Below are positions 7,832 to 18,443 of a DNA stretch of 44,260 nucleotides, in pieces. The position numbers and the translations under genes were made by a program. The notes beneath the pieces were generated by a model that was not told the origin of the DNA, did not search any database, and saw only the letters and a list, made by a program, of their open reading frames with translations. The first letter of the stretch is position 1; each line of letters opens with the position of its first letter. This stretch comes from Pseudomonadota bacterium. Lineage in GTDB: Bacteria > Pseudomonadota > Gammaproteobacteria > Steroidobacterales > Steroidobacteraceae. Location of the stretch: positions 1 to 44,260 of the forward strand of contig JAJYUA010000032.1 in assembly GCA_021792755.1 (NCBI GenBank). Reading direction: 5' to 3'.

Positions 7832-8788
7832 TCAGATAAAGCCAATGCGTTGTCGGACATGCCCGCGGCGCGGCGGGACGAGGGTCACGCGATCCGATTC
7901 GGTCGCGAGCGCGGCGGCGAAGCCAGCGCGGGTGAGGCGCAGTAGTGCGCGCACGTCGAGGTCGGGTGTCTCGGCAGCTTGTGAGACGCTCGCCTCGTCG
8001 AGCGAAAGTTCATTCGGGCACCGATGGGAGGTGACGAGCCGACCAAAGCAGGTTTCGATAATGAGCTTCCGCTGCGCCACGCTGGGTGACTTGATGTGAA
8101 ATACCTCGAGCCGGGACAGGAGCGGCGCGGGCAGCGCGGCTTGTTCATTCGCGGTGCAGATCACGAGGATCTTGCTGGCATCGAACGTCATCTGGAGGCA
8201 CCAGTCCTTGTACTGCCGCGCGGTCTCGGGCTCGGTGAGATCGAGCAGTGTGTTCGACGGATTTTCGCGTGACCATGTACCGATCTTGTCGACTTCGTCG
8301 ATTACCAACACGGGCGCCGCGCTGTCGCCATGCGCCAGCAAGTCAAAGACCATGCCGGGTTTTGCGTTGCTCCATCCAGAGTCCGAGCCGCACAATTGAA
8401 ATGCTGCTTGCGCGCCGCCGGCGGAGTAGACCGCCATTCGGGTGTCCATTCGTTGCGCGAGCTCATGCGCGAATCGCGTTTTTCCAATACCGGGCGGGCC
8501 AACCAGTAGGATTGGATCCAGGCGGGACTCGCCGGCATCGAGCGCATGGCTGGCGCAGGTCCACTGCATGCGCAAGTGATCGATCACGGCCCGGAAATTC
8601 TCGTGCTCCGAACCGAAGCCGGCGAATGGGTCCTCGACCGCGTCGGGACCTTCCCATGGCACCGATCGCCATCCGCCACCGCGCGCCGCGCGCGTCAGCG
8701 CGGGCCTGAGCCGCCTGACGTCCTGGTCCCGCATGCCACCCAATGCCGCGGTGGACTCCGCGAGCGCCCCCCGAGAGAACACGCGCAC
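7832..8788 (-). CDS. Lon-like AAA+ ATPase without protease domain
   Basis: A 318-residue ATPase whose AAA+ module closely resembles that of Lon. It has Walker A GPPGIGKT (97-104), Walker B VLVIDEVDK (160-168), a Lon-like stretch NTLLDLTEPE, sensor 1 ICTANE and LPAPLLSRLEVF. It ends shortly after the helical lid (RVTLVPPRRGHVRQRIGFI), so there is no Lon peptidase domain and no Lon N-domain. A role as a remodelling or unfolding ATPase in a mobile element is an inference. The GTG start at 8788 is poorly supported. An ORF starting at ATG 8999 would continue into this gene if a run of six G at about 8771 were five, giving a ~388-residue protein, so a frameshift is possible. Confidence 0.82.
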   Translation of the reverse strand: MRVFSRGALAESTAALGGMRDQDVRRLRPALTRAARGGGWRSVPWEGPDAVEDPFAGFGSEHENFRAVIDHLRMQWTCASHALDAGESRLDPILLVGPPGIGKTRFAHELAQRMDTRMAVYSAGGAQAAFQLCGSDSGWSNAKPGMVFDLLAHGDSAAPVLVIDEVDKIGTWSRENPSNTLLDLTEPETARQYKDWCLQMTFDASKILVICTANEQAALPAPLLSRLEVFHIKSPSVAQRKLIIETCFGRLVTSHRCPNELSLDEASVSQAAETPDLDVRALLRLTRAGFAAALATESDRVTLVPPRRGHVRQRIGFI

Positions 8789-8999
8789 GGTCTGTCTCAG
8801 GCATCTCAGGCGCGGGGGCCGCTTCGGGTTCGGCGATGGCCGTGGCGAGCAGGCTCTCGGTCGACGGGGACTCAGGAGCGCGCGTAACGGTAATGCTGAG
8901 GCTGCCGATCAGCAGGTGCTGATGGCGCGCGTAATACCGGTCCATCGGACTCAGGCGTGCCCGCCAGGCGCGCTCTTGTGCGAGGCGAGGCAGAGTCAT
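8789..8999 (-). other. Possible 5' part of the AAA+ gene, one base out of frame
   Basis: From ATG 8999 an open frame reads MTLPRLAQERAWRARLSPMD, RYYARHQHLLIGSLSITV and an acidic linker, then slides out of register with the ATPase at a G6 run. The ATG overlaps the TGA of the 84-residue ORF by four bases (8996-8999), matching the other junctions here. Either this is the true N-terminus, with a homopolymer frameshift (real or a sequencing error), or it is a short separate ORF overlapping the ATPase. Confidence 0.45.
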
Positions 9000-9250
9000 G
9001 CGCGGGACTCTTTGGGCACCCAAAGCGAGCCAGCGCTGCTCGAGCGCAGCCAGGCGCCGGAGGTGCGCCAGCGGCGCGCGGCGCGGGTGAGGGTGAGGGT
9101 CCACTCCCGAAGGCGCGCGGAGCGGCGGAGCGAAACGCGATGCCGATGAGGCGCGCGGCCGACGCGCTCGACGGTCACGACGGCGCCACCGGTCTTGCGG
9201 TAGGCGCGTATGGAGGCGAGGGAGACTGTGGAGCGATCGGCGGTAGGCAT
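8996..9250 (-). CDS. Small basic protein of unknown function, 84 residues
   Basis: First gene of the coupled minus-strand chain. It starts MPTADRSTVSLASIRAYRKT, with GAGG about ten bases upstream of the ATG at 9250, and is rich in Arg (HRHRVSLRRSARLREW). It ends WVPKESRA with its TGA inside the next ORF's ATG. The basic composition would suit nucleic-acid binding, but I recognise no domain. It lies about 180 bases from the 3' end of tRNA-Pro, where integrative elements usually begin. Confidence 0.45.
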   Translation of the reverse strand: MPTADRSTVSLASIRAYRKTGGAVVTVERVGRAPHRHRVSLRRSARLREWTLTLTRAARRWRTSGAWLRSSSAGSLWVPKESRA

Positions 9251-9425
9251 GCTCGAACCTCATTCGTTCGGTGCTGGTCTGCCGCGCGTCGTGGGTGCAA
9301 CCACGGCGGGCGGCGCCTTGGCAGCGCCGAGCAATGAAGTCGAGAAAGGGTCCGTCAGTTGCCCTTACTGGGCACTTACGGCGATTGCTAGTGTTGGCCT
9401 AAAACGGATAAGTGACTGATTTTAT

Positions 9426-9502
<77 letters not shown>

Positions 9503-9560
9503 ATGCGCGGACCCCGGGGTCTCGAGCGGGGCGGAGCCGGCACGCGAGGCGGGGCAGCGC

Positions 9561-9589
9561 AGTGTACTGAAGCGGGGCGGGCGCTTCAA
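9561..9589 (-). promoter_or_regulatory. Sigma-70-type promoter for tRNA-Pro
   Basis: On the minus strand, TTGAAG (9584-9589) and TACACT (9561-9566) are separated by exactly 17 bases. The -10 ends about 58 bases before the tRNA 5' end. Confidence 0.6.
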
Positions 9590-9684
9590 TGGTGATGGGA
9601 ACGTGGGCGCGCTGTTCGGGTGGCAGCAAGGCTTGGGGTTGCGTTATGGTCGCCTGGGGGGATCGATAAAGAGAGGCCAGAACG

Positions 9685-11202
9685 ATGGCTGATTCACCTG
9701 CTGGACGGCCTGTCGCTCGCTGGGGCGCTTGGGGGCTCGTGCTCGCGATGCTGGGGTGCTTGCCGGCGCATGCAGACTTGGTCTCGACACTGAATACCTT
9801 CAAGCGCGGGGATTACACGCAGGCTTTTCCCGAGTTCCTTGCGCTCGCCAAGCTTGGCCAGCCGCTGGCGCAGCTCGATGTCGCCTACCTTTACGCGGCA
9901 GGAGTGGGGACCGGTCGGAGCACCGTGCGCGCCTACGGCTGGGCCCGCCTCGCGGGGCAAAACGGAGAGGTAAAGGGCACAAAGCTGGCCGCGAAACTGC
10001 GCGCCGCGCTGACCCCGGCAAATCGGCGCTCGGCCGCCCGGATCGTAGCCCCCTATACTCCGGCCGCATTGCGCAGCAGCTTACTGCCGATTTTCTACGC
10101 CGGGTGCGGCACCGACGGGCGCACGCACTGCAAGAGCGGCACTTGGGGCCAAACGGGGCAATGTGCGCCGCGGCATCTTGACCGGTATGTCTATCCACGG
10201 GGGGCCGAATTTTCGGGCGTGCAGGGCCGAGTGATCGTGCACTTCACGCTCATGCCGGACGGCACCGCTCACCTGCCCTATGTGCTGTTCGGGCTTCCCA
10301 AGCCCGGATACCGATTCCACGCGGCGGTGCGCACCAGCATTTTGCGCTCGAAGTTTGCGCACGTGCCGCCTGGCGCACAGCCCGCCCCGTGCAATCTGAT
10401 GTTCGATTTCATCGAACGACCTCTCACCAGCCTCTCGGCTTATCCCCGGCTCGAACGTTTCATCGACAGAATGCGTCGCCGCGCGCACAGCGGTAATCCG
10501 TCCGCCGAGGCCATCTACGGGACGCTGCTCGCGACTGTGCCGCAGGTGGGGCATCGGCGCGAACGTCACTTTCTGAGCTGGCTGGTCAAGGCCGCGCAAG
10601 CGGGCGTTGGGTATGCACAGTATGAAGTCGGGGAGAGCCTGCTGGCGGGATTGGATTGTCTGCAGGACTCGGCGAAGGCGCTGCGCTGGATGCGCCTGGC
10701 AGCCGCGCAGGATGAGCCGCATGCCCAGGTTGCGTTGGCGATGCGATTGCTGCGCGGCGTGCCGACTGCCGCCCAGTGGGCCCAGGCGCGACGCCGGCTC
10801 CAGGCGGCGGTGGCGCGCCACGACAAGGCCGGCGCGATGTACCTCTCGGCGCTGCTCGCGGCGGCGCCCGAGGCTCAGATCCGCGATCCGGCGCGTGCGC
10901 TGGCTCTGGAGCGCGTGGCTTTCCGGGACGTCGGGGTGGACCCGACCGGTTATGAGATCCGCGCTGCCGCGTACGCCGCCGAGGGTCGCTTCAAGCGCGC
11001 GGTGCGCGCCGAGCGCCGGGCGATGGCCCATGCGCGCGCTTTGGGTTGGTCACTTGCCCCGCTGCAGGCGCGCTTGCGGCGCTATAGGGCGGGAAAGCCC
11101 TGGTTCGGCAACTTGTTGGATGATACCGCTCCGCCCCGGAGGCAGGCCCGAGCGGCCCACGCCGCCGCGCCGACGTCGGGCTCGGCGCGGCTGGGCGACT
11201 AA
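9685..11202 (+). CDS. Secreted Sel1-repeat protein with embedded TonB-C-like domain
   Basis: A 505-residue exported protein. A signal peptide is visible (hydrophobic stretch LGLVLAMLG-like, ending LPAHA, residues ~15-30). A Sel1 unit follows (~40-90; AFPEFLALAKLGQPLAQLDV, YLYAAGVG). Residues ~160-240 resemble the TonB C-terminal fold (YPRGAEFSGVQGRVIVHFTL, PDGT, then an alpha-helix with AVRTSIL). From ~255 a second set of Sel1-like helical repeats runs to ~450 (AEAIYGTLLA, YAQYEVGESLLAG, HAQVALAMRLLRG). Four to six Cys suggest disulfides. Sel1 arrays usually bind protein partners; a periplasmic scaffold role is inferred. The start has GAGAGG about ten bases upstream. Its TAA overlaps the convergent ispB stop by two bases. 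Confidence 0.85.
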   Translation: MADSPAGRPVARWGAWGLVLAMLGCLPAHADLVSTLNTFKRGDYTQAFPEFLALAKLGQPLAQLDVAYLYAAGVGTGRSTVRAYGWARLAGQNGEVKGTKLAAKLRAALTPANRRSAARIVAPYTPAALRSSLLPIFYAGCGTDGRTHCKSGTWGQTGQCAPRHLDRYVYPRGAEFSGVQGRVIVHFTLMPDGTAHLPYVLFGLPKPGYRFHAAVRTSILRSKFAHVPPGAQPAPCNLMFDFIERPLTSLSAYPRLERFIDRMRRRAHSGNPSAEAIYGTLLATVPQVGHRRERHFLSWLVKAAQAGVGYAQYEVGESLLAGLDCLQDSAKALRWMRLAAAQDEPHAQVALAMRLLRGVPTAAQWAQARRRLQAAVARHDKAGAMYLSALLAAAPEAQIRDPARALALERVAFRDVGVDPTGYEIRAAAYAAEGRFKRAVRAERRAMAHARALGWSLAPLQARLRRYRAGKPWFGNLLDDTAPPRRQARAAHAAAPTSGSARLGD

Positions 11203-12161
11203 GTGGTGTGCTCGACCGCGAAGTGCGCCAGTGCGACGAGGCCGCGCTTGTAAGGGGTCTCGGGCAGCGCCTTCAACGCCTCCAGCGCCTGGTCGGCCGC
11301 ATCCTCGGCCAGGCGGGCCGCGTAGTCGAGCCCGCCGGTCGACTCGATCGCCTCGATGATGGGCTCGAGCTCCGCGCCGCCCTGCTCGATCGCTTGGCGG
11401 ATGATCGCGCCCTGGGCCTCGGTGCCCCGGCGTAGCGCGTGAATGAGCGGCAGCGTCGGCTTGCCTTCTGCCAAGTCATCGCCCAGGTTCTTGCCGCGCT
11501 CGGCCGGGTTGGAGCGGTAGTCGAGCACATCGTCCACGAGTTGGTAGGCGGTGCCGAGATGCCGCCCGTAGGCGGCGAGCGCCGAGCACAGCGATGGCGG
11601 CCCGCCCGCGAGCACGGCGGCGACCTCGGCGCCGGCTTCGAACAGTTTCGCCGTCTTGCGGTAGATGACCTCCAGGTAGCGCCGCTCGGTGGTGTCAGGA
11701 TCGTGGGCGTTCATGAGCTGCATGACCTCGCCCTCGGCGATCACGTTGGTCGCCTCGGCCATGATCTCCATGACCGGTTGGGAAGCCAGCGACGCCATCA
11801 TCTGAAAGGCGCGCGAGTAGACGAAATCCCCGACCAGAACGCTTGCCTGGTTGCCGAAGACCTCATTGGCCGTGTAGCGTCCCCGCCGCAGCGAGGAGCC
11901 ATCGACCACATCATCGTGCAGAAGCGTGGCCGTGTGGATGAACTCTATGAAGGCGGCTGCCTCGATGTGCGCCGGCCTGTGTCCGCAAGCCCGGCCTGCC
12001 AGCACCACCAGCAGGGGGCGCAGCCGCTTGCCCCCGCCGGCGATGATGTGCTCGGCCACCTGATCCACCAGCGGGACGACGCTCTTGAGACGCTGGCGGA
12101 TGACCTCATCCACGCCCGCCAGATCCGCTGCGACGAGCGCGCGGATCTCCTCCAGGGTCAT
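11199..12161 (-). CDS. ispB: Octaprenyl diphosphate synthase
   Basis: A long-chain trans-prenyltransferase that extends farnesyl diphosphate with isopentenyl diphosphate to make the ubiquinone side chain. Both Asp-rich motifs are present: LLHDDVVD (first, substrate Mg2+) and LVDDVLDY (second). GGGKRLRP and the KTAKLFEAG helix are typical. The ATG at 12161 (MTLEEIRAL) aligns with the family start and gives 320 residues, close to E. coli IspB. An upstream GTG at 12209 is possible. It is transcribed divergently from rplU, the usual bacterial arrangement. Chain length is inferred from family similarity, not read from the sequence. Confidence 0.93.
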   Translation of the reverse strand: MTLEEIRALVAADLAGVDEVIRQRLKSVVPLVDQVAEHIIAGGGKRLRPLLVVLAGRACGHRPAHIEAAAFIEFIHTATLLHDDVVDGSSLRRGRYTANEVFGNQASVLVGDFVYSRAFQMMASLASQPVMEIMAEATNVIAEGEVMQLMNAHDPDTTERRYLEVIYRKTAKLFEAGAEVAAVLAGGPPSLCSALAAYGRHLGTAYQLVDDVLDYRSNPAERGKNLGDDLAEGKPTLPLIHALRRGTEAQGAIIRQAIEQGGAELEPIIEAIESTGGLDYAARLAEDAADQALEALKALPETPYKRGLVALAHFAVEHTT

Positions 12162-12293
12162 GGAGGCGGGGAGCCTGGCAGCAGGCGATTGACGGGGCAC
12201 CGCGAGCACGTGGGGGGACTCAGAGGTTCCTTGATCCAGCGGCGCATCCTAGCCGACCGGACCGCGCGCCGCACGCTCTTTAATTTGTTGCGT

Positions 12294-12322
12294 TTGACCC
12301 GCCGCAGGCCGGTCAGTAGAAT
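12294..12322 (+). promoter_or_regulatory. Sigma-70 promoter for rplU-rpmA
   Basis: TTGACC (12294-12299) and TAGAAT (12317-12322) with an exact 17-base spacer, 35 bases before the rplU start, in the ispB-rplU divergent gap. An excellent match to the vegetative consensus. Confidence 0.75.
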
Positions 12323-12357
12323 GCCGTCCCTTTCGTCAAGACCCTCGATTCCAGCCT

Positions 12358-12672
12358 ATGTACGCAGTGATCGCCACCGGTGGAAAGCAGTATCGCGTGA
12401 CCCAGGACGGGGTGCTGCGCATCGAGAAACTGGAAGCCGAGCCGGGCGCCACGGTCGAGTTCGACCAGGTGCTGCTCGTCGGGGAGGGGGCCGAGGTGAA
12501 GCTCGGCAAGCCGCTCGTCGCGGGCGGCAAGGTCACCGCCACCGTGGTCCGGCACGGCAAAGGCAGCAAGGTCTCGGTGGTGAAGTTCAAGCGCCGCGCA
12601 CACTACCTGCGGCAGAAGACCCATCGCCAGCCCTTCACCGAGGTGAAGGTCACCGGCATCAGCGCCGGTTGA
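12358..12672 (+). CDS. rplU: 50S ribosomal protein L21
   Basis: A 104-residue L21, full family length. It begins [14 protein letters not shown] and carries [18 protein letters not shown], the signature that contacts 23S rRNA. First gene of rplU-rpmA-obgE; rpmA starts 24 bases later. Confidence 0.99.
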   Translation: MYAVIATGGKQYRVTQDGVLRIEKLEAEPGATVEFDQVLLVGEGAEVKLGKPLVAGGKVTATVVRHGKGSKVSVVKFKRRAHYLRQKTHRQPFTEVKVTGISAG

Positions 12673-12696
12673 GCGCGATTCCATCGGGAAACCCAC

Positions 12697-14156
<1,460 letters not shown>

Positions 14157-14162
14157 GCGGTA

Positions 14163-14182
14163 CCGGCATGGATGCCTGCCGG
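14163..14182. terminator. Possible bidirectional terminator between obgE and rpsT
   Basis: CCGGCA at 14163-14168 pairs with TGCCGG at 14177-14182, in the gap between the convergent obgE and rpsT ends. There is no clear T-run, so it is only a candidate. Confidence 0.35.
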
Positions 14183-14215
14183 GTGACGTGCACTTTGCTG
14201 ATGTTCATCATCGCC

Positions 14216-14479
14216 TCATTGCATCGCCCGGATGCGCGCCGCCAGGCGGCTCTTGTGCCGGGCGGCCTTGTTGCGGTGGATGATGCGCTTATTGACCAGT
14301 GTGTCGATGACGGGCACGGCGGCCTTGAATGTCGCTTCCGCAGTCGGCTTGTCTCCGCCGGCTATGGCTGTGCTCACACTGCGCACGGCAGTGCGCATGC
14401 GCGAGCGCAATGCCACATTGCGTGCACGGTGTTTTTCGGCTTGGTGAGCCGCCTTTTCGGCGGACTTGGTGTTGGCCAC
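14216..14479 (-). CDS. rpsT: 30S ribosomal protein S20
   Basis: An 87-residue S20, full length: ANTKSAEKAAHQAEKHRARN, then MRTAVRSV and a basic C-terminus. It starts with GTG at 14479, preceded by GGAGAG at a good distance. It is encoded opposite to ribF, as in many gammaproteobacteria. A weak start codon is also known for E. coli rpsT, where S20 autoregulates translation; the same here is inference. Confidence 0.98.
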   Translation of the reverse strand: MANTKSAEKAAHQAEKHRARNVALRSRMRTAVRSVSTAIAGGDKPTAEATFKAAVPVIDTLVNKRIIHRNKAARHKSRLAARIRAMQ

Positions 14480-14690
14480 AGGCTCTCCGTCTACCTAAAC
14501 CTTCGGGGCCCCGGTCGCAGGGGGACGGTAGTCTGCGCAGGCCGACCGCCTTTGTCAATGCCGGTGCGACAGGCTGGCGCGGGCGGCGTCCTTGCCATGC
14601 GACCGACGGACTTTGTCCATCCGCCAAATCCTGTATTCTCTCTATGATCTTTCGTGTCAATCGATGCATCGGTGGCGGCTCGGGCGGCTG

Positions 14691-15614
14691 ATGGAGCTTA
14701 TTCGCGGACTGACGGGCTTAAGCGACCACCGGCGAGGCTGTGCGGTCACCATCGGGACCTTCGATGGCATCCACCTCGGGCACCAGGCGTTGCTCGCTCG
14801 GTTGGGCGCACATCGGGCGCGCCTCGACCGCGCGGCCATGGTGCTGACCTTCGAGCCGATGCCGCGCGAGTACCTTGCCGCCGGGCAGACACCGGCCCGG
14901 CTGACCTCGTTTCGCGAGCGCTGGCGGGTGCTCGAGCATCTGGGCGTGGACGTGGTGTGGGTGCTGCGCTTCGGCGAGGTGTTGCGCGGCCTGTCGGGTG
15001 AGGACTTCGCGCGGCTGCTGGCGCTCGAGCTGCGAGCCCCGGTGGTCGTGGTGGGTCACGATTTTCGCTTCGGGCGCAATGGCGAGGCCACGGCCGAGGT
15101 GCTGCGGGAGGCCGGCCGGCGCTTGGGGTTCGAGGTGGACGTGGTGGCGCCTGTGACTCTGGATGGGGAGCGCGTGAGCAGCAGTGCGGTGCGCGCCGCG
15201 CTCGCCCGGGGAGACTTCGAGCAGGCGCGGCGGTGGCTGGGACGGCCGTACAGCATGATCGGCCGCGTGGCGAGCGGTAATCGCTTGGGCAGGCGGCTCG
15301 GCTTTCCGACGGCCAACCTCGGGATCGAGCGGCGCCGCTCCCCGGTGGAGGGCATCTTCGCCGTGCGTGTGCGCGGCATCGCGCCCGAGGCGCTGCCCGC
15401 TGTGGCGAGCCTCGGCCGGCGCCCGACGGTGGCCGGCGGCGAGGCGCTGCTGGAGGTGCATGTGTTCGATTTTTCCGCCGACCTGTACGGCCGGCGGATC
15501 GAGGTGGAGTTCGTGGCGAAGCTGCGGGACGAGGAGCGCTTTGCGGACCTCGATGCCCTCGTGGCACAGATGCACCGGGACGCGCAGGCGGCCCGGGCGA
15601 TACTGAAAGCTTGA
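14691..15614 (+). CDS. ribF: Bifunctional riboflavin kinase / FAD synthetase
   Basis: A 307-residue enzyme that phosphorylates riboflavin to FMN and adenylates FMN to FAD. The N-terminal nucleotidyltransferase half has TIGTFDGIHLGH and the ISSSAVR-type motif (VSSSAVRAAL). The C-terminal kinase half has GRVASGNRLGRRLGFPTANL and EVHVFDF. The start at MELIRG (14691) fits the family; the longer frame upstream has no family match. Its TGA ends three bases before the ileS ATG, so ribF and ileS are one transcript. Confidence 0.97.
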   Translation: MELIRGLTGLSDHRRGCAVTIGTFDGIHLGHQALLARLGAHRARLDRAAMVLTFEPMPREYLAAGQTPARLTSFRERWRVLEHLGVDVVWVLRFGEVLRGLSGEDFARLLALELRAPVVVVGHDFRFGRNGEATAEVLREAGRRLGFEVDVVAPVTLDGERVSSSAVRAALARGDFEQARRWLGRPYSMIGRVASGNRLGRRLGFPTANLGIERRRSPVEGIFAVRVRGIAPEALPAVASLGRRPTVAGGEALLEVHVFDFSADLYGRRIEVEFVAKLRDEERFADLDALVAQMHRDAQAARAILKA

Positions 15615-15617
15615 TTG

Positions 15618-18443
15618 ATGACCGACTACAAACACACCATCAACCTGCCCCAGACCGCCTTTCCGATGAAGGCGGACCTCGCCCGACGCGAGCCGGCCAT
15701 GCTGGCGGAGTGGGACAAGCGCGGCATCTACGCGAAGCTGCGCGAGGTCTCGCGGGGGCGGCCTCGCTTCGTTCTGCACGACGGTCCGCCGTATGCCAAC
15801 GGGGCCATCCACATCGGCCACGCCGTCAACAAGATCCTGAAGGACATCGTCGTCAAATCGCGTACGCTCGACGGGTTCGATGCGCCCTACATCCCGGGCT
15901 GGGACTGCCACGGTCTGCCGATCGAGCACCAAGTTGAGAAGAAGCATGGTCGCGCCGGCGGCCAGCTCGACGCGGCCGCGTTTCGGGCCGCCTGCCGCGC
16001 CTTTGCCGCCGAGCAGGTCGATTTGCAGCGCAGGGACTTCAAGCGCCTGGGCGTTCTGGGGGACTGGGAGCGGCCCTACCTCACCATGTCCCCGCGCTAC
16101 GAGGCGCAGCAGATCCGCGCCTTCGGCCGCATCATCTCGAATGGCCACCTTTACAAGGGCGTGAAGCCCGTGCACTGGTGCCTCGATTGCCGCTCCGCGC
16201 TCGCCGAGGCGGAGGTCGAATATGCCGAGAAGATCTCACCGGCGATCGACGTGGGGTTCCAGGTCATCGATCTGCGTGACTTGGAGAGGCGTTTCGGCCT
16301 TGCGCATGGCGCCTTGGGAGCGGTTGCGGTGGACATCGTCATCTGGACCACCACGCCCTGGACGCTGCCGGCCAACCAGGCCGTCGCGCTGCGCGGGGAA
16401 TTCCGCTATGCGCTGGTGCAGGCGCAGATCGGCGGCGTGGGGCGCCGGCTCATCCTCGCGGCCGAGCTCCTCGAGGGCTGCCTGCAGCGCTACGGTGCTT
16501 GCGGGCATGGGGTGCTGGCCGAGGCGCAGGGCCGCGAGCTCGAGGGCCTTGCGCTGCAGCACCCGCTGCAGGATCGGCAGGTACCCGTGATTCTCGGCGA
16601 GCACGTGACCCTCGAGGCCGGCACCGGCGCCGTGCACACCGCGCCGGGCCACGGTCAGGAGGACTACGTGGTCGGCCAGCGTTACCGGCTGCCGGTAGTC
16701 AATCCCGTCGGCAATGACGGGCGCTTCCTTCCCGACACACCGCTCGTCGCCGGACTGAAGGTCGAGGAGGCCAACGCCGTGCTGCTCGATGCGCTCGCCG
16801 GGCGCGGCCGCCTGCTGGCGCATCGCAAGCTCACGCACAGCTATCCGCACTGCTGGCGTCACAAAACCCCGGTCATCTTCCGCGCCACCCCGCAGTGGTT
16901 CATCGGCATGGAGCGCAATCACCTGCGCGAGCACGCGCTGCGCGACATCAGGAAGGTGAGCTGGACGCCCGCGTGGGGCGAGCAGCGCATCACCGGCATG
17001 ATCGAGGGGCGCCCGGACTGGTGCATCTCGCGCCAGCGGCTCTGGGGCGTGCCCATTCCGCTTTTCGTCCATGCGCAGACCGGTGCGCTGCATCCGCGCA
17101 CCCAGGAGCTGATCGAGGAGGTCGCCCGGGGAGTCGAGCGCGATGGCATCGAGGCCTGGTTCTCGCTGGAGCCGGCGCAACTGCTGGGACCGGAGGCCGG
17201 CAGTTACGAGAAGGTCACCGACGTCATGGACGTGTGGGCCGACTCCGGCCTCTCCTTCGAGTGCGTGGGCGCCGAGCGCAGCGAGATCGGCTCCCCGGTC
17301 GACCTGTACCTCGAGGGCTCCGACCAGCATCGCGGCTGGTTCCACAGCTCCCTGCTGATGTCCGAGGCGCTCTACGAGCGCGCCCCCTACAGGGGCGTGC
17401 TGACGCACGGGTTCACCGTGGACGAACAGGGCCGCAAGCAGTCGAAATCGCTCGGCAACGTGGTGGCGCCGCAGAAGGTGATGAACAGCCTGGGCGCGGA
17501 CGTGTTGCGGCTGTGGGTGTCGGCGACCGACTACGCCAACGAGATGAGCGTCTCGGATGAGATCCTCAGGCGCATGGCCGACTCCTACCGCCGCATGCGC
17601 AACACCGTACGCTATCTGCTCGGCAACCTCCATGGCTTCGATCCTCGGCGCCACGCGCTGCCGCCCGAGCATCTGCTCGCGCTCGATCGCTGGGCGCTCG
17701 AGCGCGCGAGCACGCTGCATGGGGAGGTGGTGCAGGCCTACCGGCGCTACGCGTTTCACCTGATTTACCAGAAGGTGCACAACTTCTGCAGCGTGGACCT
17801 CGGCTCGTTCTACCTGGATGTGCTGAAGGACCGCATGTACACCACGCCCGCGGAGGGCCGTGCGCGCCGCTCGGCCCAGACGGCCATGTACCACATCGCC
17901 GAGAGCATGGTGCGCTGGCTCGCGCCCATCCTCTCGTTCACCGCGGAGGAGATCTGGCAGCATCTGCCGGGCGAGCGCGCCGAGTCGGTTTTTCTCGCCA
18001 CCTGGCACGGGCTGCCGCAGGCGAGCGCTGCGGAGATCGACTGGCAGGCGCTGCTGATGCTGCGCACCGACGTGACGCGAGAGCTCGAGAAGCTGCGCGA
18101 TGCAGGCGCGATCGGCGCGCCGCTCGACGCCGAGGTCGACATTTACTGCGCCCCGGCGCAGTACGGGCGCTTCAGCGTGTTGGGTGAGGAGCTGCGCTTC
18201 TTTTTCATCACTTCGCATGCCCGGGTGCATCGGTTGGGGGGCGCTGCCCCGGCCGATGCCGTGCCGGCGGTGAATCTTGCCCGCGAGGGGGTATGGGTGG
18301 CGGTCAAGCCCACGCAGGACCCCAAGTGCGTGCGCTGCTGGCAGCGGCGTGCGGACGTCGGCGCAAATGCGGTCCATCCCGAGCTCTGTGGGCGCTGCGT
18401 CGCCAATGTCGAGGGGCCCGGCGAGGAGCGGCACTTCGTATGA
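15618..18443 (+). CDS. ileS: Isoleucyl-tRNA synthetase
   Basis: A 941-residue class I synthetase, standard bacterial length. The HIGH motif is in [14 protein letters not shown] and KMSKS appears as KQSKS in [12 protein letters not shown]. The editing domain includes [13 protein letters not shown] and [10 protein letters not shown]. The C-terminal zinc site is intact (CVRCW ... CGRCV). The ATG at 15618 is preferred over the in-frame TTG at 15615. Its TGA overlaps the lspA ATG, giving translational coupling. Confidence 0.99.
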   Translation: MTDYKHTINLPQTAFPMKADLARREPAMLAEWDKRGIYAKLREVSRGRPRFVLHDGPPYANGAIHIGHAVNKILKDIVVKSRTLDGFDAPYIPGWDCHGLPIEHQVEKKHGRAGGQLDAAAFRAACRAFAAEQVDLQRRDFKRLGVLGDWERPYLTMSPRYEAQQIRAFGRIISNGHLYKGVKPVHWCLDCRSALAEAEVEYAEKISPAIDVGFQVIDLRDLERRFGLAHGALGAVAVDIVIWTTTPWTLPANQAVALRGEFRYALVQAQIGGVGRRLILAAELLEGCLQRYGACGHGVLAEAQGRELEGLALQHPLQDRQVPVILGEHVTLEAGTGAVHTAPGHGQEDYVVGQRYRLPVVNPVGNDGRFLPDTPLVAGLKVEEANAVLLDALAGRGRLLAHRKLTHSYPHCWRHKTPVIFRATPQWFIGMERNHLREHALRDIRKVSWTPAWGEQRITGMIEGRPDWCISRQRLWGVPIPLFVHAQTGALHPRTQELIEEVARGVERDGIEAWFSLEPAQLLGPEAGSYEKVTDVMDVWADSGLSFECVGAERSEIGSPVDLYLEGSDQHRGWFHSSLLMSEALYERAPYRGVLTHGFTVDEQGRKQSKSLGNVVAPQKVMNSLGADVLRLWVSATDYANEMSVSDEILRRMADSYRRMRNTVRYLLGNLHGFDPRRHALPPEHLLALDRWALERASTLHGEVVQAYRRYAFHLIYQKVHNFCSVDLGSFYLDVLKDRMYTTPAEGRARRSAQTAMYHIAESMVRWLAPILSFTAEEIWQHLPGERAESVFLATWHGLPQASAAEIDWQALLMLRTDVTRELEKLRDAGAIGAPLDAEVDIYCAPAQYGRFSVLGEELRFFFITSHARVHRLGGAAPADAVPAVNLAREGVWVAVKPTQDPKCVRCWQRRADVGANAVHPELCGRCVANVEGPGEERHFV

